Assembly: GCF_009928415.1 (NCBI RefSeq)
Contig: NZ_JAABNN010000023.1
Span: 1 to 64,000 of the forward strand
Origin: Bacillus sp. USDA818B3_A
GTDB taxonomy: Bacteria; Bacillota; Bacilli; Bacillales; Cytobacillaceae
DNA length: 64,000 bases
Direction: 5' to 3'
This document shows, piece after piece, positions 24,330 to 33,061 of this stretch (position 1 is its first letter; each line of letters begins with the position of its first letter). The position numbers and the translations under genes were made by a program. The notes beneath the pieces were generated by a model. The model searched no databases, was not told where the DNA came from, and was given only the letters and a program-made list of their open reading frames with translations.

Positions 24330-24830
24330 TTATCCTAACAGTTCTTCTACTGATTTACCGCGTAGTTTTGCTACGTCTTCAGCACGTTTTAATTGTTTTA
24401 AACCATCAATTGTTGCACGAACCATGTTAATTGGTGTGTTAGTTCCAAGTGATTTAGAAAGGATGTCAGCAACACCAGCTAATTCTAAAACAGCACGAAC
24501 TGGACCACCAGCGATAACTCCAGTACCTTCAGAAGCAGGTTTTAATAGGATTTCGCCAGCACCAAAGCGTCCAAGTACTTGGTGAGGAACAGTAGTTCCA
24601 ACCATTGGTACTTCCACTAAATTTTTCTTAGCATCTTCGATGGCTTTACGGATTGCATCTGGCACTTCTTGCGCTTTACCAGTTCCGAAACCTACATGAC
24701 CGTTTTTATCCCCAACTACTACAAGAGCAGTGAAACGGAAACGACGTCCACCTTTAACAACTTTCGCAACACGGTTAACCGTAACTACGCGTTCTTCTAG
24801 TTCAAGTTTGTTTGGATCAATACGACGCAT
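24330..24830 (-). CDS. rpsE: 30S ribosomal protein S5
   Basis: Small-subunit protein involved in decoding accuracy and mRNA unwinding. LEERVVTVNRVAKVVKGGRR, FGTGKAQEVPDAIRKA, and GTGVIAGGPVRAVLE. 166 residues. The VKGGRRFRF loop, where spectinomycin resistance changes occur, is wild type. Confidence 0.98.
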   Translation of the reverse strand: MRRIDPNKLELEERVVTVNRVAKVVKGGRRFRFTALVVVGDKNGHVGFGTGKAQEVPDAIRKAIEDAKKNLVEVPMVGTTVPHQVLGRFGAGEILLKPASEGTGVIAGGPVRAVLELAGVADILSKSLGTNTPINMVRATIDGLKQLKRAEDVAKLRGKSVEELLG

Positions 24831-24854
24831 CTTTTTGTGTCCCTCCTTTGTCTA

Positions 24855-25217
24855 TTAAAATTGTAAGCCGTTCTCACGAGCAGCATCAGCTAAAGCTTGC
24901 ACACGTCCGTGATATAGGTATCCTCCACGGTCAAAGACAACAGCAGTGATACCTTTTTCAACCGCACGTTTAGCAACTAATTCACCGATCGCTTTTGCAG
25001 CTTCAATATTACTAGTCGATTCAAGACCGAAATCTTTTTCCATTGTTGAAGCACTTGCTAAAGTAACTCCATTCATGTCATCGATCAATTGAGCATAAAT
25101 GTGTTTGTTTGAACGGAACACATTTAGACGTGGACGAGCAGAAGTACCGCTAAGTTTCGCACGAACACGAGCGTGTCTTTTCTTGCGAGTAGCGTTCTTA
25201 TCTTGCTTCGTAATCAT
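24855..25217 (-). CDS. rplR: 50S ribosomal protein L18
   Basis: 5S rRNA-binding protein. RKKRHARVRAKLSGTSARPRL, NKHIYAQLIDD, and the end FDRGGYLYHGRVQALADAARENGL. 120 residues. Confidence 0.98.
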   Translation of the reverse strand: MITKQDKNATRKKRHARVRAKLSGTSARPRLNVFRSNKHIYAQLIDDMNGVTLASASTMEKDFGLESTSNIEAAKAIGELVAKRAVEKGITAVVFDRGGYLYHGRVQALADAARENGLQF

Positions 25218-25249
25218 TTACGTCACTCCTTTCGTTTACTTATGCGGCA

Positions 25250-25786
25250 TTACTTACCGGTTTTACCTTCTTTACGACGAACGAATTCGCCTTCGTAACG
25301 GATTCCTTTGCCTTTATAAGGCTCTGGAGGACGAACTTGACGGATGTTTGCTGCTAATGCACCAACACGTTCCTTGTCAGTACCTTTTACAATAACTTTA
25401 GTATTAGCAGGTACTTCGATTTCAAGGCCAGCTTCTGGTTCAATTTCAACTGGGTGTGAATAACCAACGTTTAATACAAGTTTGTTACCTTGCTTTTGGG
25501 CACGATAACCAACCCCGATTAACTCTAAGCCTCTAGTAAAGCCAGTAGATACACCTTCAACCATGTTTGCGATTACCGCACGAGTTGTACCGTGCAAAGC
25601 GCGGTGTTCTTTCACATCAGATGGACGAGAGATTGTAACAGTGTTTTCTTCTACGTTAATTGTGATATCAGGATTAAAAGTACGAGTAAGTTCGCCCTTA
25701 GGTCCTTTAACAGTAACTGTATTATTGTTTAATGTAACCGTAACTCCTGCTGGAATTTCGATTGGTTTTTTTCCTACGCGAGACAT
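25250..25786 (-). CDS. rplF: 50S ribosomal protein L6
   Basis: Large-subunit protein near the factor-binding site with two similar domains. MSRVGKKPIEIPAGV start, VKGPKGELTRTF, and the C-terminal RQVRPPEPYKGKGIRYEGE. 178 residues. Confidence 0.98.
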   Translation of the reverse strand: MSRVGKKPIEIPAGVTVTLNNNTVTVKGPKGELTRTFNPDITINVEENTVTISRPSDVKEHRALHGTTRAVIANMVEGVSTGFTRGLELIGVGYRAQKQGNKLVLNVGYSHPVEIEPEAGLEIEVPANTKVIVKGTDKERVGALAANIRQVRPPEPYKGKGIRYEGEFVRRKEGKTGK

Positions 25787-25818
25787 TTAGGTAGCACCTC
25801 CATTCATTCAAAAACTAA

Positions 25819-26217
25819 TTACCAAACGTAAGCTAAAACTTCGCCGCCAATTTGTTTTGCGCGGGCTTCTTTATCTGTAACAACACCAGTCGATGTTGAA
25901 ACTAATGCAATACCAAGTCCGTTTAGTACACGTGGTACCTCATTTGATTTTGCGTAAACACGTAGTCCAGGCTTACTAATGCGCTTTAGACCAGTAATAA
26001 CACGTTCGTTATTTGCACCGTACTTAAGGAAGATACGGATAATACCTTGTTTGTTATCTTCGATAAACTCGACGTCGCGTACGAAACCTTCACGCTTTAG
26101 GATTTCAGCGATTTCTTTCTTTAAATTAGAAGCAGGCACTTCTAATTTTTCGTGACGTACCATGTTCGCATTACGAATGCGAGTAAGCATATCTGCAATT
26201 GGATCTGTCATGACCAT
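25819..26217 (-). CDS. rpsH: 30S ribosomal protein S8
   Basis: Primary 16S rRNA-binding protein and, in many bacteria, translational regulator of the spc operon. DPIADMLTRIRNANMVRHE start and the C-terminal GLGIALVSTSTGVVTDKEAR. 132 residues. Confidence 0.98.
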   Translation of the reverse strand: MVMTDPIADMLTRIRNANMVRHEKLEVPASNLKKEIAEILKREGFVRDVEFIEDNKQGIIRIFLKYGANNERVITGLKRISKPGLRVYAKSNEVPRVLNGLGIALVSTSTGVVTDKEARAKQIGGEVLAYVW

Positions 26218-26246
26218 TATTCTTACCTCCTTCCTAACTTCTAGTT

Positions 26247-26432
26247 TTACCAGCTAGCTTTTTTAACACCAGGAATTTGTCCTTTGTATGCTAATTCACG
26301 GAAACAAATACGGCAAAGCTTAAATTTACGGTATACAGAGTGTGGACGTCCACAACGTTCGCAGCGTGTGTACTCTTGTACTTTGAATTTAGGCGTGCGT
26401 TGTTGTTTCGCAATCATTGACTTTTTAGCCAC
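26247..26432 (-). CDS. rpsN: 30S ribosomal protein S14 type Z
   Basis: Zinc-binding S14 of 61 residues. The four zinc ligands are visible as CERC (about 24-27) and CRIC (about 40-43). C-terminal KGQIPGVKKASW is typical. The zinc-independent paralogue is not in this window. Confidence 0.97.
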   Translation of the reverse strand: MAKKSMIAKQQRTPKFKVQEYTRCERCGRPHSVYRKFKLCRICFRELAYKGQIPGVKKASW

Positions 26433-26456
26433 GTTTTCGCCTCCCTTATTTATCGA

Positions 26457-26996
26457 TTACTTTTGGAATGGCATTCCAAATTGAGTTAAAAGTTCACGTG
26501 ATTCTTCATCAGTATTTGCAGTAGTTACGATAACGATATCCATACCACGAACTTTGCTTACTTTATCATAATCAATTTCAGGGAAGATTAATTGTTCTTT
26601 AATACCTAGTGTATAGTTACCGCGACCATCAAATGCTTTTTTAGAAACACCACGGAAGTCACGAACACGTGGTAAAGAAACGGAAACTAATTTATCCAAG
26701 AATTCGTACATGCGCTCACCGCGAAGAGTAACCTTTGCACCGATCGGCATACCTTCACGAAGACGGAAGCCTGCAATAGATTTTTTCGCACGAGTTACAA
26801 CAGGTTTTTGACCAGTAATAGTCGCAAGCTCTTCAACAGCATTGTCAAGTGCTTTTGCATTAGCAACAGCGTCACCAACACCCATGTTGATTACGATCTT
26901 TTCAAGTTTAGGAACTTCCATGATTGATTTATAATTGAACTTGCTCATAAGAGCAGGAGTAACTTCTTTAACAAATTTTTCTTTTAGGCGGTTCAT
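26457..26996 (-). CDS. rplE: 50S ribosomal protein L5
   Basis: 5S rRNA-binding protein that contacts P-site tRNA. MEVPKLEKIVINMGVGDA, KPVVTRAKKSIAGFRLREG, and IVTTANTDEESRELL at the end. 179 residues. Confidence 0.98.
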   Translation of the reverse strand: MNRLKEKFVKEVTPALMSKFNYKSIMEVPKLEKIVINMGVGDAVANAKALDNAVEELATITGQKPVVTRAKKSIAGFRLREGMPIGAKVTLRGERMYEFLDKLVSVSLPRVRDFRGVSKKAFDGRGNYTLGIKEQLIFPEIDYDKVSKVRGMDIVIVTTANTDEESRELLTQFGMPFQK

Positions 26997-27022
26997 TCAT
27001 TGTACCTCCCTTCTTTTATAAA

Positions 27023-27331
27023 CTATTTATCTAATACTTCACCGGATTTTGCTACGCGTACTTTTTTGCCATCAACCGTTGTGTAACCTACACGAGTTGG
27101 GTTACCTGTTTTAGGATCGATAGGCATTACGTTTGATACATGGATAGGAGCCTCAAAGTTAATGATTCCGCCTTGTGGGTTCACTTGTGAAGGCTTAGAG
27201 TGTTTTTTCACAACATTAACACCTTCAACCACTACGCGGCTTTCTTTTGGATAGGCAGCTAGGATCACACCTGTCTTGCCTTTATCCTTACCAGAGATGA
27301 CTCTTACTTTATCACCTTTTTTTACATGCAT
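27023..27331 (-). CDS. rplX: 50S ribosomal protein L24
   Basis: Assembly-initiating protein with a KOW motif (KKGDKVRVISGKDKGKTG). I start at MHVKKGD (ATG at 27331), behind AAGGAGGTG; the frame continues upstream to 27355 without homology. 102 residues. Confidence 0.97.
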   Translation of the reverse strand: MHVKKGDKVRVISGKDKGKTGVILAAYPKESRVVVEGVNVVKKHSKPSQVNPQGGIINFEAPIHVSNVMPIDPKTGNPTRVGYTTVDGKKVRVAKSGEVLDK

Positions 27332-27367
27332 CTGTGCGCACCTCCTTAAAGGCAATTAATTTTGAAA

Positions 27368-27736
27368 TTATAATACTTCTGGAGCTAATGAGACAATTTT
27401 CATAAAGTTGTTATCGCGAAGTTCACGGGCAACTGGTCCGAAGATACGAGTACCACGTGGGCTCTTATCATCTTTAATAATGACACAAGCATTTTCGTCA
27501 AAACGGATGTAAGAACCATCTGGACGACGTGCACCGCTCTTTGTACGAACAATAACAGCCTTAACAACGTCACCCTTTTTAACAACGCCACCAGGTGTTG
27601 CTTGTTTTACTGTACAAACGATCACATCACCAATACCAGCAGTTTTGCGACCTGAACCACCAAGAACTTTAATCGTAAGTACCTCACGAGCGCCAGAGTT
27701 GTCAGCAACTTTTAAACGTGATTCTTGTTGAATCAT
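27368..27736 (-). CDS. rplN: 50S ribosomal protein L14
   Basis: Subunit-interface protein. MIQQESRLKVADNSGAREV start, GDVIVCTVKQATPGG, and the FGPVARELRDNNFMKIVSLAPEVL end in two parts. 122 residues. Confidence 0.98.
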   Translation of the reverse strand: MIQQESRLKVADNSGAREVLTIKVLGGSGRKTAGIGDVIVCTVKQATPGGVVKKGDVVKAVIVRTKSGARRPDGSYIRFDENACVIIKDDKSPRGTRIFGPVARELRDNNFMKIVSLAPEVL

Positions 27737-27776
27737 GTGTGTAACCTCCCTTCGGAAATGAAGAATATCCGAACAA

Positions 27777-28040
27777 TTAAATAATAACTGCTTTTTCTAC
27801 TACTTCAACTAAACGGAAGCGTTTAGTAGCTGAAAGTGGGCGAGTTTCCATGATGCGTACTACATCACCGATTTTAGCCTGGTTTTGCTCATCATGAGCC
27901 TTAAACTTTTTAGAGTACTTAACGCGTTTACCGTATAATGGATGCTTTTTATGTGTTTCAACAAGAACTGTAACGGTTTTATCCATCTTGTCAGAAACCA
28001 CGCGTCCAGTGTAAACTTTGCGCTGGTTACGTTCACTCAT
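27777..28040 (-). CDS. rpsQ: 30S ribosomal protein S17
   Basis: OB-fold 16S-binding protein: KVYTGRVVSDKMDKTVTVLV, HPLYGKRVKYSKKFKAHDE, and ETRPLSATKRFRLVEVVE. 87 residues. Confidence 0.98.
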   Translation of the reverse strand: MSERNQRKVYTGRVVSDKMDKTVTVLVETHKKHPLYGKRVKYSKKFKAHDEQNQAKIGDVVRIMETRPLSATKRFRLVEVVEKAVII

Positions 28041-28063
28041 TATGTGAACCTCCTCTCAGGTAA

Positions 28064-28264
28064 TTACTTATTAACGCTGATTTCTCTTTCACGAACAACT
28101 GTCTTCATGCGAGCAATCGATTTGCGTACTTCACGAATACGAGCTGTGTTTTCAAGTTGTCCTGTCGCCAATTGAAAGCGAAGGTTGAAAAGCTCTTCTT
28201 TTAATGATTTAACTTTTTGTTCAATTTCAGCAGTGGTAAGTTCACGTAGTTCATTAGCTTTCAC
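28064..28264 (-). CDS. rpmC: 50S ribosomal protein L29
   Basis: Helical-hairpin protein near the tunnel exit, docking site for SRP and trigger factor. KANELRELTTAEIEQKVK and LRFQLATGQLENTARIRE. The GTG at 28264 gives 66 residues, as in B. subtilis; it overlaps the end of rplP by 11 bp, behind GGTGGTGA. Confidence 0.95.
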   Translation of the reverse strand: MKANELRELTTAEIEQKVKSLKEELFNLRFQLATGQLENTARIREVRKSIARMKTVVREREISVNK

Positions 28265-28688
28265 TTGATTCACCACCAATTTCTTCACGTTTTACAAACT
28301 TACATTTCACAGGAAGTTTGTGCATTGCAAGACGAAGTGCTTCACGAGCGATCTCTTCAGAAACGCCAGCGATTTCGAACATGATTTTTCCAGGCTTTAC
28401 AACAGCTACCCAGCCTTCTGGTGCCCCTTTACCGGAACCCATCCGAACTTCTAAAGGCTTAGCAGTATAAGGCTTGTGAGGGAAAATTTTAATCCAAACT
28501 TTACCGCCACGTTTCATGTAACGTGTCATCGCAATACGAGCTGCTTCGATTTGACGGTTTGTGATCCATGAAGCTTCTAATGCTTGTAGGCCATACTCAC
28601 CGAATGTTACTTCAGTACCGCCTTTAGCTTGACCGCGCATCTTTCCACGGTGTTGACGGCGATATTTTACGCGTTTTGGCAATAACAT
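28254..28688 (-). CDS. rplP: 50S ribosomal protein L16
   Basis: Protein at the A-site tRNA elbow. MLLPKRVKYRRQHRGKMRG start, FGEYGLQALEASWITNRQIE, and the GSGKGAPEGWVAVVKPGKIMFE block. 144 residues. Confidence 0.98.
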   Translation of the reverse strand: MLLPKRVKYRRQHRGKMRGQAKGGTEVTFGEYGLQALEASWITNRQIEAARIAMTRYMKRGGKVWIKIFPHKPYTAKPLEVRMGSGKGAPEGWVAVVKPGKIMFEIAGVSEEIAREALRLAMHKLPVKCKFVKREEIGGESSES

Positions 28689-28690
28689 GA

Positions 28691-29347
28691 TTATTTGCCT
28701 CCTTCCGCATTTTTCTTCTTAGTAGGAAGGACTTCTCCCTTATAGATCCACACTTTTACGCCAAGCTTACCATAAGTAGTATCAGCTTCAGCTGTAGCAT
28801 AGTCGATATCAGCGCGAAGAGTATGAAGTGGTACAGTTCCTTCGCTGTAGTGTTCAGAACGAGCGATATCAGCTCCACCTAAACGACCAGATACCATTGT
28901 TTTGATACCTTTCGCACCAGCACGCATTGCACGTTGGATAACTTGCTTTTGCGCACGACGGAAAGATACACGGTTTTCTAATTGACGAGCAACATTTTCA
29001 GCAACTAATTTCGCATCAAGATCAGCTCTCTTGATTTCAAGGATATTGATGTGAACACGTTTGCCAGTAAGTTGATTTAATGCTTTACGAAGTGCTTCAA
29101 CTTCAGTACCGCCCTTACCGATAACCATACCAGGCTTTGCTGTATGAACTGTTACATTCACACGGTTAGCAGCACGTTCGATTTCTACTTTAGAAACAGA
29201 AGCATCTTTTAAACGCTTCGTGATATACTCACGAACTTTAAGGTCTTCGTGTAAAAGATCAGCGAAGTCTTTACCTGCGTACCACTTAGATTCCCAATCA
29301 CGGATGATTCCGATACGCAAACCGACTGGATTTACTTTTTGACCCAC
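28691..29347 (-). CDS. rpsC: 30S ribosomal protein S3
   Basis: KH-domain protein at the mRNA entry channel with helicase role. MGQKVNPVGLRIGIIRDWES, the KH motif KPGMVIGKGGTEVEALR, and GRLGGADIARSE. 218 residues. Confidence 0.98.
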   Translation of the reverse strand: MGQKVNPVGLRIGIIRDWESKWYAGKDFADLLHEDLKVREYITKRLKDASVSKVEIERAANRVNVTVHTAKPGMVIGKGGTEVEALRKALNQLTGKRVHINILEIKRADLDAKLVAENVARQLENRVSFRRAQKQVIQRAMRAGAKGIKTMVSGRLGGADIARSEHYSEGTVPLHTLRADIDYATAEADTTYGKLGVKVWIYKGEVLPTKKKNAEGGK

Positions 29348-29350
29348 AGC

Positions 29351-29692
29351 TTATCCCTCCTTCTTTTCTGTTAAAACGATTGTAATGTGGCTTGTGCGCT
29401 TGTTAATTTGACTTGCACGGCCCATAGCACGAGGACGGAAACGTTTTAAAGTTGGTCCTTCGTCAACGAATGCTTGTGCAACAACTAGATTATTAACGTC
29501 CATCTCATAGTTGTGCTCAGCATTTGCCATAGCAGATTTTAATACTTTCTCTACGATTGGAGAAGCAGCCTTAGGAGTGAGATTTAAAATCGCCACCGCT
29601 TCACCAACTTGCTTACCTCGGATTAGATCAACGACTAAACGTGCTTTACGAGGAGCAATTCGAACTGTTCTTGCAACAGCTTTAGCTTGCAT
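29351..29692 (-). CDS. rplV: 50S ribosomal protein L22
   Basis: Exit-tunnel protein. RTVRIAPRKARLVVDLIRGK start and the tunnel loop GPTLKRFRPRAMGRASQINK without visible deletions of the kind linked to macrolide resistance. 113 residues. Confidence 0.98.
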   Translation of the reverse strand: MQAKAVARTVRIAPRKARLVVDLIRGKQVGEAVAILNLTPKAASPIVEKVLKSAMANAEHNYEMDVNNLVVAQAFVDEGPTLKRFRPRAMGRASQINKRTSHITIVLTEKKEG

Positions 29693-29709
29693 TTAAATGC
29701 CCTCCTCTC

Positions 29710-29988
29710 TTAACGTCTTGTTTTCTTGTCATCATTACCATGGCCTTTGTAAGCACGAGTTGGAGCGAATTCTCCAAGCTTGTGTCCTACCATGTCTTCA
29801 GTAACATATACAGGCACATGTTTGCGACCATCATAAACAGCGATAGTGTGGCCGATAAATTGTGGGAAAATCGTAGAACGTCGAGACCAAGTTTTAATAA
29901 CTTGTTTACTCTCAGTTTCATTTAACTTTTCGACCTTAACCATTAAATGATCATCAACAAATGGTCCTTTTTTCAAGCTGCGACCCAT
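29710..29988 (-). CDS. rpsS: 30S ribosomal protein S19
   Basis: Head protein partner of S13. MGRSLKKGPFVDDHL, TWSRRSTIFPQFIGHTIAVY and EFAPTRAYKGHG. 92 residues. Confidence 0.98.
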   Translation of the reverse strand: MGRSLKKGPFVDDHLMVKVEKLNETESKQVIKTWSRRSTIFPQFIGHTIAVYDGRKHVPVYVTEDMVGHKLGEFAPTRAYKGHGNDDKKTRR

Positions 29989-30048
29989 GAAGGAACCTCC
30001 CTTCGTGACTGCTCTACGGTTCTTTCTTGAACCGTAGCACTAGTCCCG

Positions 30049-30879
30049 TTATTTTTTACGACGACGTACGATAAACTTATCTGACTTATTCTTCTTCTTA
30101 CGAGTCTTGAATCCAAGAGTAGGTTTACCCCATGGAGACATTGGTGATTTACGTCCGATTGGTGAACGTCCTTCACCACCACCGTGTGGGTGATCGTTAG
30201 GGTTCATTACAGATCCACGTACAGTTGGACGTTTGCCTAACCAACGAGAACGACCTGCTTTACCAATGTTAATAAGTTCGTGTTGCTCGTTACCTACTTG
30301 ACCGATAGATGCACGGCAGTCAGCTAGGATCATACGAGTTTCACCAGAAGTTAAACGTACAAGTACGTATTTACCTTCTTTACCAAGTACTTGAGCAGAT
30401 GTTCCTGCAGAACGAACTAATTGTCCGCCTTTACCTGGTTTTAACTCGATGTTGTGTACTACTGTACCAACAGGAATGTTAGCTAATGGAAGGGCGTTAC
30501 CTACTTTAATGTCAGCCTCAGGGCCAGACATGATTTCCATACCAACTTCTAAGTTCTTTGGAGCTAAGATATAACGCTTTTCTCCATCAACATAATTAAT
30601 TAATGCGATATTCGCAGAACGATTTGGATCGTACTCAATTGTAGCAACGCGTCCTGGAATGCCATCTTTGTTACGTTTAAAATCAATTAAACGATATTGA
30701 CGCTTATGGCCGCCACCTTGATGACGAACAGTTAACTTACCTTGGTTATTACGGCCGCCTTTGCTCTTTAATGGAGCTAATAGAGACTTTTCAGGAGTGC
30801 TAGTTGTGATTTCAGCGAAATCAGAAACTGTCATTCCGCGACGACCATTGGAGGTAGGTTTGTACTTTTTAATCGCCAT
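30049..30879 (-). CDS. rplB: 50S ribosomal protein L2
   Basis: Large-subunit core protein near the peptidyl transferase centre. KKYKPTSNGRRGMTVSDF, QGGGHKRQYRLIDFKR, and the C-terminal NDHPHGGGEGRSPIGRKSP with the conserved His. 276 residues. Confidence 0.98.
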   Translation of the reverse strand: MAIKKYKPTSNGRRGMTVSDFAEITTSTPEKSLLAPLKSKGGRNNQGKLTVRHQGGGHKRQYRLIDFKRNKDGIPGRVATIEYDPNRSANIALINYVDGEKRYILAPKNLEVGMEIMSGPEADIKVGNALPLANIPVGTVVHNIELKPGKGGQLVRSAGTSAQVLGKEGKYVLVRLTSGETRMILADCRASIGQVGNEQHELINIGKAGRSRWLGKRPTVRGSVMNPNDHPHGGGEGRSPIGRKSPMSPWGKPTLGFKTRKKKNKSDKFIVRRRKK

Positions 30880-30908
30880 AATATTTCCCTCCTCTTCTTG
30901 ATAGCTTC

Positions 30909-31193
30909 TTACGCTTCAAAAATTTCGATTTCTTTACTATCAGCAGTTAATTTAACAATTGCTTTACGACGCTTGTTTGTGTAACCGCCAAATTTACCCA
31001 TACGCTTAAACTTACCTTTATAGTTCATGATGTTTACTTTATCAACATCAACGCCAAAGATTTCTTCAATAGCATCTTTAACTTGAGTTTTGTTAGCTCT
31101 AACATCAACTTCAAACGTATATTTCTTTTCAGACATTAGGTCAGTAGACCGCTCAGTGATAACGGGGCGCTTAATGATATCGCGTGCATCCAT
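30909..31193 (-). CDS. rplW: 50S ribosomal protein L23
   Basis: Tunnel-exit protein and trigger factor anchor. MDARDIIKRPVITERST, and the VNIMNYKGKFKRMG loop. 94 residues. The ATG overlaps the rplD stop (TAATG). Confidence 0.98.
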   Translation of the reverse strand: MDARDIIKRPVITERSTDLMSEKKYTFEVDVRANKTQVKDAIEEIFGVDVDKVNIMNYKGKFKRMGKFGGYTNKRRKAIVKLTADSKEIEIFEA

Positions 31194-31816
31194 TATGCAA
31201 GCACCTCCTCTACTTTTTCAACCGCTGCTTTAGTCATGATCAATTTATCATGATTTACAACGTCTAAAACGTTGATTCCATCAGCTGTTACAACTGTTAC
31301 ACCAGGGATGTTGCGAGCAGATAACGCTACGTTCTCATCTAGGTCAGCAGTAACGATTAGAGCTTTCTTCTCAACAGAAAGACCACCTAATACTGATTTG
31401 AATTCTTTAGTTTTTGGTGCTTCGAAAGTCAAGCTTTCAAGTACCAAGATATTTTCTTCTAACACTTTAGAAGAAAGTGCTGATTTAATTGCTAAGCGAC
31501 GAACCTTTTTAGGTAATTTATAGCTGTAGCTGCGTGGTGTTGGACCGAATACAGTACCACCTCCGCGCCATTGTGGTGAACGGATTGACCCTTGACGAGC
31601 ACGGCCAGTTCCTTTTTGTCTCCATGGCTTACGGCCACCGCCTGCTACTTCTGAACGAACTTTAGTTTTATGAGTTCCTTGACGTAAAGAAGCTCTTTGC
31701 ATAATAATTGCTTCGAATAATACGTGTTGGTTAGGCTCAATACCAAAAACTGCTTCATTAAGTTCGATATCACCAACTTGTGAACCGTTTTGGTTTAATA
31801 ATGCTACTTTAGGCAT
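31193..31816 (-). CDS. rplD: 50S ribosomal protein L4
   Basis: Tunnel protein; in many bacteria also the feedback regulator of the S10 operon. The extended loop KPWRQKGTGRARQGSIRSPQ with WRGGGTVFGP is wild type. 207 residues. The presumed target leader lies upstream of rpsJ. Confidence 0.98.
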   Translation of the reverse strand: MPKVALLNQNGSQVGDIELNEAVFGIEPNQHVLFEAIIMQRASLRQGTHKTKVRSEVAGGGRKPWRQKGTGRARQGSIRSPQWRGGGTVFGPTPRSYSYKLPKKVRRLAIKSALSSKVLEENILVLESLTFEAPKTKEFKSVLGGLSVEKKALIVTADLDENVALSARNIPGVTVVTADGINVLDVVNHDKLIMTKAAVEKVEEVLA

Positions 31817-31846
31817 TCCTTTGTTCCTCCTTTCTTACAAAGTGAA

Positions 31847-32473
31847 TTATGCTTTAACCGCACCTTTGATTTTTAATAATGCTTTTCTCGCACCTGGTAC
31901 GTTTCCTTTGATTAAAAGTAAGTTACGCTCAGTGTCAACCTTAATGATTTCAAGGTTTTGAACAGTAACTTGATCTCCACCCATGCGTCCTGGTAATAAT
32001 TTACCTTTGAATACGCGGTTTGGAGCAACAGGTCCCATTGAACCAGGACGACGATGGTAACGTGAACCGTGAGCCATTGGGCCGCGTGATTGTCCGTGGC
32101 GTTTGATAACACCTTGGAAACCTTTACCCTTTGAGATTCCTGTTACATCTACGATATCTCCTGCAGCGAAAATATCAACTTTGACTTCCTGACCAACCTC
32201 ATATGCTGCTAAGTCGTCCCCGCGGAATTCGCGAATGAAGCGCTTAGGAGCAGTATTTGCTTTAGCAACATGTCCTTTTTCAGGTTTGTTAGATAACTTT
32301 TCACGTTTGTCTTCAAAACCTACTTGAACAGCAACATATCCATCGCTGTCAACTGATTTCTTTTGAAGTACAACGTTTGGAGCTACCTCAACAACAGTTA
32401 CCGGAATTAAGTTTCCGTTTTCTGCAAATACTTGAGTCATACCAATTTTTCTTCCTAAGATTCCTTTGGTCAT
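31847..32473 (-). CDS. rplC: 50S ribosomal protein L3
   Basis: Early assembly protein. TKGILGRKIGMTQVFAENG, KGKGFQGVIKRHG and the Gly/Arg loop SRYHRRPGSMGPV. I start at the ATG at 32473 behind AGGAGGTG (208 residues) instead of a GTG at 32482 that overlaps the RBS. Confidence 0.97.
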   Translation of the reverse strand: MTKGILGRKIGMTQVFAENGNLIPVTVVEVAPNVVLQKKSVDSDGYVAVQVGFEDKREKLSNKPEKGHVAKANTAPKRFIREFRGDDLAAYEVGQEVKVDIFAAGDIVDVTGISKGKGFQGVIKRHGQSRGPMAHGSRYHRRPGSMGPVAPNRVFKGKLLPGRMGGDQVTVQNLEIIKVDTERNLLLIKGNVPGARKALLKIKGAVKA

Positions 32474-32511
32474 GTAAGTCACACCTCCTAAATTTGTAAT
32501 AGTTTATTTGA

Positions 32512-32820
32512 TTAAAGTTTAATTTCGATATCAACACCAGATGGTAAATCTAAACGCATTAACGCATCAACTGTTTGTGGAGTTGGGTTAACGATGTCGA
32601 TTAGACGCTTATGTGTCCGCATTTCGAACTGTTCGCGAGAATCTTTATACTTATGAACCGCACGAAGAATTGTGTAAACAGACTTTTCAGTTGGAAGTGG
32701 GATTGGACCCGATACTGCCGCACCTGAACGTTTAGCTGTTTCAACGATTTTTTCTGCAGATTGATCAAGGATTCTGTGATCATACGCTTTTAGACGGATA
32801 CGAATTTTTTGTTTTGCCAT
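32512..32820 (-). CDS. rpsJ: 30S ribosomal protein S10 (NusE)
   Basis: Head protein and, as NusE, partner of NusB/NusG in rRNA antitermination. KIRIRLKAYDHRILDQSAEK, GPIPLPTEKSVYTILR. 102 residues. First gene of the S10-spc-alpha cluster. RBS AAGGAGGG. The tetracycline-associated loop around residue 57 shows no obvious change. Confidence 0.98.
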   Translation of the reverse strand: MAKQKIRIRLKAYDHRILDQSAEKIVETAKRSGAAVSGPIPLPTEKSVYTILRAVHKYKDSREQFEMRTHKRLIDIVNPTPQTVDALMRLDLPSGVDIEIKL

Positions 32821-32950
32821 TATTTTCCCTCCTTTATTCGCCTATTTTCAAAATAGACATTCTCAGTGAAAATTTCCCACACACTCGCCATGGCAAAGCG
32901 GCCGGGTGTGTCAGCAACCTTCCACATCATCGCAGTCAAAGACCAACATT
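32821..32950 (-). ncRNA. S10 operon leader
   Basis: The 5' leader between the promoter and rpsJ. It includes a strong stem formed by GACACACCCGGCCGC and the facing GGCGAGTGTGTGGG (about 32915-32877), and a small hairpin TCTATTTTGAAAATAGGC before the RBS. The layout resembles the S10 leaders of Bacillus that respond to L4; the regulatory role is inferred. Confidence 0.55.
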
Positions 32951-32955
32951 GTCTA

Positions 32956-32984
32956 TTATACATAAAACATAAAGCAAACGCAAC
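32956..32984 (-). promoter_or_regulatory. S10 operon promoter (proximal)
   Basis: Minus strand TTGCGT (32984-32979), 17 bp, perfect TATAAT (32961-32956). Confidence 0.7.
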
Positions 32985-33032
32985 ATTTTATTACAACTTT
33001 TCTTTATGTCTCTGTCTTGAACACTTTTTCTA

Positions 33033-33061
33033 TTATAAAGGGTGTTAATGTGTTTTTCAAC
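33033..33061 (-). promoter_or_regulatory. S10 operon promoter (distal)
   Basis: Minus strand TTGAAA (33061-33056), 17 bp, TATAAT (33038-33033), about 75 bp upstream of the proximal promoter. With it, the ribosomal protein cluster would have tandem promoters. Confidence 0.6.
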